A stretch of 64,000 nt of DNA from Hemerocallis citrina (Eukaryota > Streptophyta > Magnoliopsida > Asparagales > Asphodelaceae). The notes beneath the pieces were generated by a model. It did no database searches, was not told where the DNA came from, and saw nothing but the letters and a program-made list of their open reading frames with translations. Shown here in pieces: positions 1-10,721 of this stretch; positions within the stretch are counted from its first letter, which is position 1; each line of letters starts with the position of its first letter. The translations under genes were made by a program, and so were the position numbers. The DNA is taken from the NCBI GenBank assembly GCA_017893485.1, contig CM030366.1:105621796-105685795 (forward strand), written 5' to 3'.

Positions 1-617
1 ATTGACAGGACTAGATTGGATCTACGTCTTGCGCTTGCCACTCGGTGGAAGAAGGCCGTATTCGCATCTCCCTTTTTGAGCCACGAAATCCTCGACCTTT
101 GTTGCCATTTGATCTCCTCCAGCTTATAAAAATTGGCAATATTTCCTCGGAGCTCTAGTAGCCTGTTTCTTTTGTCTTGTGACAGGACTCTCGTTTCTTC
201 CAATCTCTCTAGCTCATCAATTCCTTCCAAAAAGGAATCTTTTGCACGCCAGATAGTCGAGAATCTAGACCGATTCCATCTATGCAGCCACTTTCGCAAT
301 CTGCAAATTTTTCACACCATCGGGTTACAGCGTCCGTTCCAGTAGTTGGGAGCGCCCAGTTTTCCATCACCATGTGGTGAAATCTCTCGATTTCTAGCCA
401 TGCCTTTTCAAATCTAAACTTCTTTGGCCTTTGAAATTCCTGTACCCCAGCATCAAGTAGGACCAGGGTATGATCCGACGTAGGTCTAGGAATAGATTTA
501 GCGGTTGCCAATGGGAATTTAGTCTCCCAATCCATCGATACTAGTATCCTGTCCAATTTGGCCATAATCGGGGATGCTTGCATGTTTGATCAGGTAAATA
601 GTCTGTCATTGATTGGA
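1..617 (-). pseudogene. LINE ORF2 fragment (endonuclease C-terminal part), 3' continuation outside window
   Basis: On the minus strand a reading from about 617 down to 209 gives the second half of a plant L1-type endonuclease: an LDRILVS motif, SDHTLVLLD (the SDH motif of the AP-endonuclease-like fold) and then FRFEKAWLE, which leads into the spacer before reverse transcriptase. The upstream half lies at 4132-4640, on the other side of a solo LTR, and joining the flanks restores the usual order of motifs. A TGA interrupts the reading just before the SNMQASP segment, and further stops occur below 209, so it is not functional. Reverse transcriptase would lie left of the window. The match rests on motif recognition; the break by the LTR insertion is directly visible. 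Confidence 0.85.
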
Positions 618-1533
618 ATATCTGTAATACCCCGCAAAATAAAATGATTTATTTTGCAATAGTAATTAATATTAAATTGTAAAGTTGACTATTTTGACTA
701 TTTTCTTGAAATTGCAATTTTGCACGTGCAACACACGTGCAAAGTTATGAATTTTTAATTCTTAAAATGTTATGGTTAATAATTGATTTTTCCTTATTTA
801 TTTATGATATTTTAATTTTTATATTTATTTAAATTAATTTGACTATTTTTATAAATTTATCAATTTTACACGTGCAAAACACGTACAAATATTTTTGGTG
901 CAAATATCCAATTTTATATTTTTAATAAATTCTCCTAACTATAATTGAGTCTATCCTAAATTTTGGGATTTTTCTGAATAAAGAAACTATTTTTATAAAT
1001 ACCTCGAAAGAGATGGGCTTTTATGTAAAGAGTTATTTGGATCTGAAATAAATTATGAAAATTTGTTTTTACTGATTTTTGGACTTTCCATGATCATCAT
1101 TTAAATTAAATTATATTTAAATTTTATCTGGAGTTGATTTGGTAAAGATTTATACAAATATGGTGTTCTTGCAAATATAGAATTTATGTAGAATCTTGTG
1201 CAAATATTTTTCTGGAAAGTAAAAGTAAAATATTTTGATTGGAAAATATAATATGTATCATTAGATATTATTTCTGATTTTTCTGGATTTTTATAAAAAA
1301 TTTTATGATATATTTGCAAATATTACAACCCACCCTGAGTTGTAAATCAGAATTTTTCTTATTTATTAGGCTGTACTGGATTGCTGGACAACTCAGTGAT
1401 AAAAAGATTTGATTTTGTTTTGATTTAGTTAACCTATTTTAACTAAGAATGGGGTTATATATGTAAAGTTATATTTTGGAAGGATTCCTTTGCAAAAGTG
1501 TTTCAAAACCCTATTCCTTTCAATCCCGGCCTG

Positions 1534-1541
1534 TATAAAAG
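1534..1541 (+). promoter_or_regulatory. Probable LTR TATA box
   Basis: TATAAAAG in a GC-richer context within the 623-4126 LTR, preceded by AT-rich U3 and followed by a short leader. It is the best pol II core promoter candidate of this LTR and gives the plus orientation. No transcription data are available. Confidence 0.6.
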
Positions 1542-2457
1542 AGGGTGTGTAGCCGTCATTCATTGCAAAACACAAGTTTTATTATATTTTTATTTCTTGG
1601 TGATTGAAGAGGAGATCTTGGATTCTTTGCAAAGAGGACATTCTTCATTTTGCTTCGTGATATTCGCTTGATCTCTCCAACTATGTGAGTGATGTAAATT
1701 GTTTGTTGTTTTGTTTTTGTTTGTTCTTTGAATGTTGTATGCGAGTGATTTGCTGTCTTCTTTCATTTTGTGAATGTTATATGATGGATCTTGGGTGTTG
1801 AATTCTATTTGTTAGAAAGCATGTTAGGGTTTGGTATGAATAGGTATGTTGGATAGATGAAAAATTGGATCTTTGAGAAGAACCCTAGATATTTGCATGT
1901 GAATGATTTTAGATTTGTTGGAGAACCTAATATAAATTGTGAGTATGCTATTTCTTTTGGATTATCGTTGATTTGATTGAGTACGATGAATGTTATGCAT
2001 TAATTAATTAAAGATGAGATTTTTGGGACTATTGGTGAGTTGGATGAGAATAACTTGGCCATGTTGATGATAAATTGTTTTGTTTATGAATCAACTATCA
2101 AGATTAGTTGAGATTGAGTTTGAGAAATTTGAGAATGAGTAATGGAATAAAAGACCATATTTTGAGGACTGAGTTATGATGACTAAAATGGGGATTTGTG
2201 ATTTTGTGAAAGATGTTATTCGAATTTGGATTTCTCAAATGCTAAGTTTAAATCTGAATATTTTGGTATTGATATGGTTTGGAATATAAAACAAAGTTAT
2301 TTGATGTATGATTGATTTCTTAAAAACTCTAATTTTGATATAAGCACACATTCATGGGTTATTTGAAGAAGTTCATCAAAAGTTATTTTATCTATTCAAG
2401 TGGTTTTGATTGGTTTCTATGGATCCTTGTGTATTCTTTAGTTGTATTGAAATTTTT

Positions 2458-2755
2458 CTCTGGTAAGTCGACTTATGACTTTTACAAGTCAACTTATAAC
2501 ACTTAGAATATTTTCTTAAAGATTTCTGGAATTTCTCTCTGGTAAGTTGACTTACGACTTTTACAAGTCGACTTATAACACTTAGAATATTTTATTAAAG
2601 ATTTCTGGAATTCCTCTCTGGTAAGTCGAATTATGACTTTTACAAGTTGACTTATAACACTTAAAATATTTTCTTAAAGATTTCTGGAATTTCTCTCTGG
2701 TAAGTCGACTTATGACTTTTACAAGTCAACTTATAACACTTAGCTTATTTTTTTA
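2458..2755 (+). repeat. Minisatellite, about 79 bp x 4, with palindromic TAAGTCGACTTA core
   Basis: Four adjacent units begin CTGGTAAGT near 2459, 2539, 2619 and 2697, a period of about 79 bp. Each unit contains AAGTCGACTTATGAC followed about 10 bp later by its near-inverse (ACAAGTCAACTTATA), so each could fold into a hairpin. A further AGTCGACT pair lies at 2783-2811. The array belongs to the solo LTR. Confidence 0.85.
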
Positions 2756-3169
2756 AAATCATATAATTCTCTTTTTGGACAGTCGACTGACGCTTGTTAT
2801 TAGTCGACTGATACTGATGTACCTTTATATTTTTGAATGTCCTTTCAAATGATTTATTCTCCAAATGTTTTAATCTATAACTTATTATTTTACACCTTAT
2901 CTTCTATTGAACATATGTTTTCAAGAATGTTAAGTTGAGCAATTTATGTTGGAAAGTTGGTTTGGATATTTGAGTTTGAGTCTCTAGAGGGTGTGTGTGG
3001 CCCTAGTATACCAGCAGTTGAGTTGTTTATGTTTGGGCCTGTTGAGGCATTTAGTTGATCAGTTATTGAGTTAAGTCCAATAGGGTATACAAACTCTAGG
3101 AGATTCGTTAAGTAATTAAATAACCTGAATAATAAGGATAGGCACTAGTGGTGATATGATGAACGAGAA

Positions 3170-3450
3170 CATGGGTTATGGACCTCAGTATGGCTTGCGG
3201 TGTGAGACAATCCCCGGAATTATCCAGGTGTGAGTGAAATAGTCTCCAGAATTACCTGTAGTGTGGGATTGGTCTCCGGAATTATCGGAGTCGAGGCGAC
3301 GCACATGTGGTATTCGTGTGATGAGGTGCCATTGCTTGCGGTGTGGGGTATTCTCGAAGATTCCTAGGTGTGAGTGAAATAGTCTCCGGAATTATCTGTG
3401 GATAGAGATTGACCTCCGAAATTATCGGGGCATGGGCTAATATTCACAGT
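3170..3450 (+). repeat. Second imperfect minisatellite in the same LTR (TCTCCGGAATTAT motif)
   Basis: Degenerate units containing TCCGGAATTAT and GTGTGAGTGAAATAG recur about every 40-60 bp. They occupy the position where the other LTRs of this superfamily carry their own, different repeat. The block ends just before the conserved GAACCCTATAATG segment. Confidence 0.7.
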
Positions 3451-4131
3451 TTATCTTTATCTCGTAGTAGTTATCGTGATAGGATTAGTTGCATAGCGGG
3501 GATTGAACCCTATAATGTGGAGAGGTTAAGGGCTTGCACCGGACCTATGTAGAATGAGATGCATAGACTCTGACAAGTACGCATTAGAGAGTCAGCATAT
3601 AGAATTGTGTCTCTTAACTTGGTTTTATGCATATGCTTTTCTGTTTTCTACACTTAACACTTAGTCTAGTTTCACTTGTAATGTTTTTCGCATTTCGTGA
3701 TTTCTCTAATTTCATATACTTTCGTTATGTTCTATTGTTGATAAATCTATGCTTTACTTATGTTGCTTGTTTATGTCACTCACACCGTTATGGCTGACCC
3801 CTTTAGTTTTGGGGGTTAGGGATCATCTCTAGCCTCATGTGTTACAGGTTGTTGCTTAGAGCTTGGAGGTTTGGATGCTTGAGATAGTTTTGAGATAAAT
3901 TGATATAATAGAGCTTTTGTGTAAAATTTGTAAAAGAAGTGTTGTAAAAGGAAAGTTTGTAATTCAAGATGTTTTGTATTCCGCTGTGCTTTGTAAACAA
4001 TTAATGTAATAAAAAGTTTTAATTTTTCCTGTATTTGGTTGCTATGTTTACGATTACATTGAAGTTGATGCTGGAAATTGTGCCACGTATTTCTAAGATA
4101 TTATATTGGAAATTCGGGGCGCTACAATATC

Positions 4132-4640
4132 GATCAGCTCTAGCTCCGTGATCACCCTATTGAACTCTTTTCTGTGTCTGTCACTCGAGCCTCTTCCCAT
4201 GTGCTCGAAAGCAAATCTAGTAATATTGTAATCTCCTCCAACGATCCAAGCTTCTGACCACTGTTGTCGAATATTGATAAGCTCTTGCCAAAAAGCATCT
4301 CGATCTGTAGCCACGTTCGGCCCATAAACGACAATGATCATATGCACCCAATTGTCAGACCGTCACCTCAGTCGGATAGTCAGGGAGAACGTTCCACTGT
4401 ATTCCTCGAAACAGGTAAAAATATCCGTGTTGAACCCAATAGCAATCCCCCCGAAGCTCCTGAGGATGGGCGTAGCACCAATTCCTTGATTTTGTTGCCC
4501 TCTACTCTTTTGAGTTTAAACCTGTGCACGAGCTTGGTCTCCTGTAACCCTACCACCTCCTCCTTGGAGTTCATAATGACGTCCGTAACCATATCTCTCT
4601 TCCCCCTATCCCCCAACCCCCAACGTTCCAGAATAGTGTA
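4132..4640 (-). pseudogene. LINE ORF2 start: AP-like endonuclease N-terminal half
   Basis: Minus-strand reading gives GLQETKL (the metal-binding Gln-Glu motif near the start of L1-type endonucleases), then about 80 residues later VYGPN and GGDYN (the catalytic Asp-Asn block), then LIDI, where the solo LTR interrupts. The two pieces (4616-4380 and 4347-4132) are in different frames, so a frameshift separates them. The C-terminal half resumes at 617. Together they form one decayed L1-clade plant endonuclease. Confidence 0.85.
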
Positions 4641-4641
4641 T

Positions 4642-7600
4642 TCATTGGGAAACTGTTTCTAGGTTGATCGTGGGTGTGGGACGAGTGTCGTCCTCGAAGA
4701 CCTCCGTCAACCCAGAGCAGGATCCCAGGTCTTTCTGATAGCTAGCCTTAGCCCGTTTGATTTCCCAATCTCTAATTTTATTGAGTAGTAGAGCATTACG
4801 TTCTATGTCACACACCTCTAAGCCACATGTTTGAGCTAGGATAAAAACATCAGAATCTGACATGAAATTTAATATAGAAGCTAAAAAACTTCTCGTACCT
4901 CCGTCGTCGAACTTTGTAGCTTTGACCGCCGCAGCCACCTTCAGATAGTCATCCAGGGACTCCACATGAGCCCTCTTAGGCGTCCACTGTACCCTGAACC
5001 CAACTGCCCTGCTTGACATTCCAATACTATAGCCAGGCGCTGATTCTGGAAAGGTGGATAAGACCATCTCTGGTGAGATCTCTCTCTGTGTATCAGCAAC
5101 AAACTCAAGATCCTCTGACTCTCATTCGTAAATGAGAACTCTTCGTCCAAATTTAAGTACCCTTCCATGTCTTCATCGCCATCTACGTACTCAGTAATTG
5201 CAACTTGAGCGGCCCTCCTTATGGGTACCTGCCACTATTGTTCATTGGACCCTTCTGTTGGCCGACTCCCCATGGATGAAACAAGATCCACAATTGGTAG
5301 TTGGTTGACTGTGTTGGACCCCTCTATAGGCCTAATCTTTCTCTGAGTGACAACACATTTATTGGGCTCAACCCAAATCTTGGGCCCATTCTCACCACTT
5401 TCAGACTTATCCCTCATAGAGAAGTCTCCCTGGGGATGCGTCGCACGATCCTTATCGTGCGCCCCTCTACGTGTCAACTCCCAATTGGTTGGCGGGACAG
5501 TTGAGACAGCGTGCGCCACGTTCTCTGTGACCGGCTCGATAACTCCCTCTTCCGCATTGAAAACTCCCCCTGTCGCTTCGAAAAGCCCCCATGTCTCCTC
5601 GTTCTCTGTGACTGTCTCGATCTCTCTGCTCTTCTTCCAATTTTGGATCTGAGTGGTGTCTTCTTCTCGAGAACTCATCACCACCATATTTCGGAGCTTT
5701 CCTTTCTGAGCTCTCTCCCCAACGACCCCCCTCTCCTAAGCGCTGCAGTCGCCCTATTTTGGTCCACGGCCGTTGGCTTCTGTTGTCACCTCACTCCCTT
5801 CGAAAACATTTCATCTTTGATGCTCTCCCTCTTCCAGGGTTGGAACAACAACGTCCTTCCCCTTACCATTCTGGTTTTCCACAAGACCAACTCTGTTCCA
5901 ACTCTTCCTAGGGTCTTTGTTGACCACATGGATCTGACTCCTCGGTGCTCTGACTTTGCCACTTTGAGGGTCCCGCCTCTCTGTCCCTTTTCCACTTTGG
6001 AGATGCTTTGCCGTTTGGGGCTTTGGAGTTCTGATCGAGGTCTCCCTCCTGCTTGCCTCCTTTATGATCAAGCTTGTACGGCTTTGACTAACGATGAGGA
6101 GATCTCGATCGTTGATCCTAGATCCAGATCTGCAATCTGGGCCTTTAAGATCTGAGGCCGGTGAGGCAGCCTCAAGCGGCAGTATTCGTCATTGTTCGCC
6201 TTGCTTCACCACCTTGATGAGCTCCCGATGTGCCCTTTCAATCTCATGAGCGCCATCGATGGTTGTGTCTAGCACTAGTGCTGCCGCCTCTGTGTATGTT
6301 CTTTCGTCTCTGTGTGCGCTATTGCCCCTCTTGACCACCTCCTCCACCTATGCCTCCACCTTCTCGTGGAGCACAAACCTGATGATCTACGCCTGTTCGT
6401 AAGTAAAAATCTTAGCGAACCTAGGCATGCAGCTGATATCTGGGCTTTTGATGGTGAGTCTGGCGGAGATTAGATCTGACTTCCTCGCTGTCTTCGCATC
6501 AATGTCCACCACCATGGCAAACTCCACTACAATTTCTTCGAGTGCTTCTCTTTTCCAACAGTGGAGAGGTAGATTGTGAACCCAAATTTTGTAAGCCTCC
6601 CCTCACAGTCTCTCTGCCCCAAATTGCGGCGACCAGGGGGAGAAAGTCGCCTTGAAATGGCCGAAGTCGACCTCCCCCATTCCGGTGATCTCTTGCATTT
6701 TAGTTGGTGATGGGAAAGAGATGAGAAATTGAACTTGGCAAATCTTCTTCATGATCCACTCTCTGTCTCCCCTCATAGGCCATTTTTTGTTTAGATCCTC
6801 TAACAGGTGACTCTCCGATGGTCTGCCGTAGGTCACTTTGGCGAATGCACACCATTGCCTAAGCCATCATTCCTCTTGCTTGATTGTGTTGAGGCAGCTT
6901 GCCAGCTTGATTGGGAGAGGGTTCTCCGGCGACCTGCCTCGCGAGACCTCTCTGTTTTTCTCCGTCTCCTTCAAAGGGATGTTAGTGCAGACATAAGAAA
7001 CATGGTCCCAATTCAGGCATTTGAGGCATCTAATCTCCAACGTGCATTTTGCCCTTATGTGCCCAAAATCTCTGCAATTGAAGCATGCGACTGGCTTCCT
7101 CTTTCCCTTGCATTTCCAGGTCAGTGATCCCTCCCCTGCCTTCTGGTAGCTTTTCCGACTCTTGTGACTCACTGCACCCACGCCGCCTCCCCTCCATGTC
7201 CCCTTGCTCGTCCCTATCGCCTGAGGTACCTGGACCTCCCTCTGAGGCCCTGGTTACTCCGGCTATGGGCTGCAATGGCGGGATTGAGGGTGGGGAAGTA
7301 GCAGGTATGGTAGTGTGGGTGTGTTCAATGAGGGGTGGTGAGTTCCGTGTGGGGACATTGGGATAGGGAATGTCACCGTGCTGTGTTGGGGGTGGGGCAT
7401 GGTAAGTTTATTGGTTAAGTTGTTGTGGAGGTGGGTTGGGTTGGTGATGTGGAGAGAGTTCCAGTCTTTGGGTTCGAGGGTAATTTGAAGTTTGTTGTTG
7501 GTGATGGTGAGTAGGGAGGTACTGATTTTGATGTATGTATCTGTGTGGAGGCGGTATTGGATGACGGTGGTGAGTTGGAAAGTAGTGTCTCTGGTGGCCC

Positions 7601-8323
7601 TTGCTGACACCACTTCCCTCGCCTATCCTGTAATCGTGCCTCTGGTGCTCATAAGCCCGATGATCGGTGGTGCGGTACTTAGCTTGCTCCAAGCGGCTGG
7701 AGGGACCCCCTCGCAGGGCCCTCTCCTTTGGATGAGGCGGTGATGCTCTATGATGATGACGGGAGTACCTCAGTCGCTGTTGGTGGGAGCTGTACTCCCC
7801 CACGGTCCAGATTCTGAGAGCTTCGTTGCCCTTTTGCGGAGACGTTTGCCGTTGAGGTTGAGACTTGGGGGAGCAAGTGGTGGGGTGCTTAGTAGAGATC
7901 GACTCCCTCGATAGAGGATCAGCAGTAGAGGGAGGGGGGGGATCTGTGGGAAAGCGGAGTGTGCAGGGGGTGAAGTAGACGCAGGGTTTGGTAGGTTGGC
8001 AGAGGTTGAAGCAACGGTGGGAGAAGAAGTGTTAGCCGGCTGTGGTGGAGCGGAGTGTGGATCCCTTCAGTGGGCCCACAACCCTGGAGTTCATCTTCGC
8101 ATAGGTTCATGATCAAGATGTGCCAATGTTCATTGTCACCTCACCTACATTTCTTAGCACATGCCCACTTTGTGGGTTGCAAGTTGCGTGCAAAAAGGTT
8201 TGTTTGATTGAAGGAAGGGTGGTATCTAATGTTTACACCCCTTCCAATCCATCTCGGGACCTCCTCTCTGATCAAAAGCTTTATCGTCTCTTCATCGGAG
8301 TCATCCAGCACTTGAATTAACAA
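4642..8323 (-). pseudogene. LINE ORF1 (zinc-knuckle, DUF4283-like), degenerate
   Basis: Minus-strand pieces run from 8323 to 4642 in shifting frames. From the 5' side they are: an acidic start (8323-8141), a His/Gln/Pro-rich stretch (7803-7263), a cysteine region (7181-6867) with knuckles CFNCRDFGHIRAKC and CLKCLNWDHVSYVC, and a segment with FSPWSPQFGAE (6836-6603) resembling the DUF4283 core of plant LINE ORF1. A low-complexity tail (5687-5235) and a last piece (5067-4642) follow, running up to the endonuclease. ORF1 proteins of plant L1 elements bind RNA in the ribonucleoprotein particle. Multiple stops and frameshifts make it a pseudogene. The order of knuckles and DUF4283-like block is the reverse of what I usually expect, so a rearrangement is possible. 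The 5' end near 8323 is approximate. Confidence 0.72.
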
Positions 8324-8477
8324 TCGGTCTTTAGGCCAATCGATGTGACAAATAGAAGCAATCGATTGTTCATTCCTTCAGATAGTTACTAAATATATGA
8401 ATTCATTAGAATTGGTTTTCCACAAAAAAGTTGTGTGGGGTATTGGTTTTCAGTAGTTCCGAAAAGTATTTAGATTT
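8324..8477. other. Unassigned AT-rich flank between two LINEs
   Basis: No coding potential is visible. It contains the sequence upstream of the minus-strand LINE and ends at the target site (8478-8494) used by the plus-strand LINE. Confidence 0.5.
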
Positions 8478-8494
8478 AATAATAAACCAAGCTA
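8478..8494 (+). repeat. Left 17-bp target site duplication of plus-strand LINE
   Basis: AATAATAAACCAAGCTA occurs here and again at 10204-10220, immediately outside the LINE. The perfect 17-bp direct repeat is typical of target-primed reverse transcription. Confidence 0.95.
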
Positions 8495-9136
8495 GGGTTT
8501 ATTTGGCGCTGGAAGTCTAGTGAGAGTATTATTTGGCGCTGGAATACCATCGGTTCCTTTTCTGTCAAGTCTTTTTACCAATTCCTTAATTCTAGGGGTG
8601 TCTTATCCCCCGTTGCGGATCTGTTGTGGGGATCTGCTGCCCCCCTCAAAGTGAAGATTCACTTTTGGCTGGCTTTTCAAGGAAAATTGCTCACCGTGGA
8701 CGTCCTCAATAGAAGGAATTTAGCTTGGGGGCAACGCTGTGCTTTTTGTTTCCAGATGACTGAAGATGTTAACCTCCTCTTCGCTCTGTGCCCTTTTATT
8801 CTCCCTCTTTGGAGGGTATGTTGCCTGGCTTGGGATACGGGAGTTATCCCGCCATCTTTAGTTCAGGTTTGGTCTTTTAAGCCTCGGAACTCTTTGCTCC
8901 GTCCTGCGTGGGTCTTGTCTGTGCACATCATTGTGTGGATCATTTGGAAGGAAAGGAACCAGAGAGTGTTTCAAAACCGCTTCTCTTCTCCTGGGTCCCT
9001 TATTGAGTCCTTGTCCTATTGGTTCAATCTCTGGAGTTCGGGTCCTGCATACAAGGGCAGAGCTTCTCAGGATTGCTTAAAACTTTCCAATTCGATATCT
9101 TGTCTTTATAATCTGCAAGCTTTACTTTTTGAGTAA
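8495..9136 (+). pseudogene. LINE ORF2 C-terminus (zf-RVT domain)
   Basis: The frame is open from the first base of the insert to the stop at 9134-9136, about 213 codons. The motifs FSVKSFYQFL, KVKIHFWLAFQGKLLT and CAFCFQMTEDVNLLFALCPF match the zinc-binding zf-RVT domain at the C-terminus of plant non-LTR reverse transcriptases. RNase H-like tail residues such as IVWIIWKERNQRVF follow. The repeated IIWRW/FIWRW at the very start may be a short duplication. The catalytic reverse transcriptase is missing through 5' truncation, so this cannot be autonomous. The undamaged frame suggests a fairly recent insertion. Confidence 0.9.
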
Positions 9137-9835
9137 TTTGTTCCTGTTTTATTTTCTTCTTTTCTGTGTCTAACAGGGTTTTTTTTGGCTGACTTTTATG
9201 CAGACCTGACTTTTCACTAGAGAAGTTTCTTGCCCCAGGGCTTTTTTGTGTTTTGCTGCCTCACTCTTTCGATCGGGGTGGTCTGTCTGAGCCCTGCCGA
9301 AGCTGGTTGTTGCTCTTTCCCGCTGGCTCTTGCTCCTTTGCCCTGCTTTTGGTTGATCTTTTTGGTTTTGGCCATTGGCTTTTTGTATCAGGGCAGTTGT
9401 GCTTAATGTTGCTCTATTGTCTTTTATCTTGTTCTTATGTTCTCTTTCCGTTGCACCTTTAGTTGGATGTCTGTGTGGTTGTTTATACTAGCTGATGGGT
9501 TATGTAGTATTCAGGCTTTGCCTGTTCTATCTACCTGTGGCATGTTGGCTTGCCTTTTCGGCTTTGTGGTGGTTTGCTTTGTGGCAGATTGCCACCTCTA
9601 GCCTACTTTGTGTTGATTTGTGGATTTAGTTGTTTGTTGCTGATGGCCGTCAGGCTTGGACTATTCTGAGATTATTGATGCGTTTTTTTTACTCCTTTTT
9701 GCTTGGTGTATTGTTACTCTGCTTTGTTCCTGGTAGAGGATGCTTTGCCAGGTTGTTTTTTGCCCTGCATCGGCAGACTTACTGCGCGGTTGGGTTTTCT
9801 CGATCGTCCGTCATGTCCAGCTTTGCCTCGGGGGT

Positions 9836-10035
9836 CTCAGTTCTTCAGTAGTTTTGTCTTTTGGCGCGTCGCTGATGCTGTTGCAGTCTTCTTGCCCCCC
9901 TCTCCAGCCGGGCTTCTAGTTTTGGCAGATGGTTTCAGTCTATAGCTTGGACAGGTCTCTGTACTTCAGTGGTTTTGTCTTTTGGCGCGTCGCTGATGCT
10001 GCTGCAGTCTTCTTGCCATCCTCTCCTGCCGGGCT
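9836..10035 (+). repeat. Tandem duplication of about 121 bp in LINE 3' UTR
   Basis: CTTCAGTAGTTTTGTCTTTTGG near 9841 recurs near 9964. Both are followed by CGCGTCGCTGATGCTG and TGCAGTCTTCTTGCC. The offset is about 121 bp with few differences. Confidence 0.85.
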
Positions 10036-10220
10036 GCTTCTGTGCCTTTTGTATTGCTCTGTTGTTGTTTTTTAGTGTTGCTCTATGTATTTTTGGGATG
10101 TTTTACCTCTGGTAAAGCCATTCTTATGTACAGTTTTCCTGATTTTAATATATCGTTTTGGTGTGGCTGGAGTCGTTTGACTCTATCCGTTATCATCAAA
10201 AAAAATAATAAACCAAGCTA

Positions 10221-10721
10221 ACCGTTGTGTATACAAAAATGATGAACATGCATACAGATAAAGTCAAACCCAGTGCAATGAAGACAAATTTAATGCATAG
10301 GTAAAATGGAGTTAATCAATACGTATAAAAGTGCTACCTTATAAACAATACCACAGCCACCTCGTCTATCGTCCAATCATAATAATAAAAAAAAAAATGA
10401 TTTAAAGGTATGTGGTGCGGCATGCGGCTCTGGAAATATTCCGAGAACATGTATAATTTAGGATTTATTTTATTAATATTTTTAAATTAGGGAAAATATT
10501 CAACAAAACTATGGTTCTTAAAAAATTTTAAGGTAGCCTTTTTCTCGAGAAAATTGAGAACGACTAATTTTCTCAACAACAACAAAGGGGACCTATGGAG
10601 ACTCTTGAAAATTTCTAAAACTTTGTTAGGGGTTAGATTTAGGTCATTGGCGCCAAGGACTACGTGGTCCCATAATCACAAATTCGGCGTTCGGGAATTA
10701 TCCGGCAAGATTTAATATTCG
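10221..10721. other. Unassigned intergenic segment
   Basis: AT-rich, with no ORF of interest. It is the host sequence between the plus-strand LINE and the LARD insertion, and its last 5 bases (ATTCG, 10717-10721) are the left TSD of the LARD. Confidence 0.6.

Larger units (their letters stand above)
623..4126 (+). mobile_element. Solo LTR (3.5 kb) of a Ty3/gypsy-like element, inserted in the minus-strand LINE
   Basis: The segment starts TGTAATACCCC and ends GGGGCGCTACA, and is flanked by a perfect 5-bp duplication ATATC (618-622 and 4127-4131). No PBS, PPT or coding region lies inside, so it is one LTR left after LTR-LTR recombination. Orientation is plus from the TATA box near 1534. The left part is AT-rich and carries repeated ACGT-core palindromes (for example CACGTG near 724 and 869). 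The middle holds two minisatellites. The right part (about 3490-3600) holds the block beginning GGACCTATGTAG, shared with the LTRs at 28058, 43049 and 55018. The insertion splits the LINE endonuclease. Confidence 0.93.
8495..10203 (+). mobile_element. 5'-truncated LINE (1.7 kb), complete 3' end
   Basis: The insert is delimited by the 17-bp TSD. It starts inside ORF2 and continues through a 1 kb TG/CT-rich 3' UTR. It ends in TCAAAAAAA, a short A tail directly abutting the right TSD. 5' truncation is the usual outcome of incomplete reverse transcription. Confidence 0.95.
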
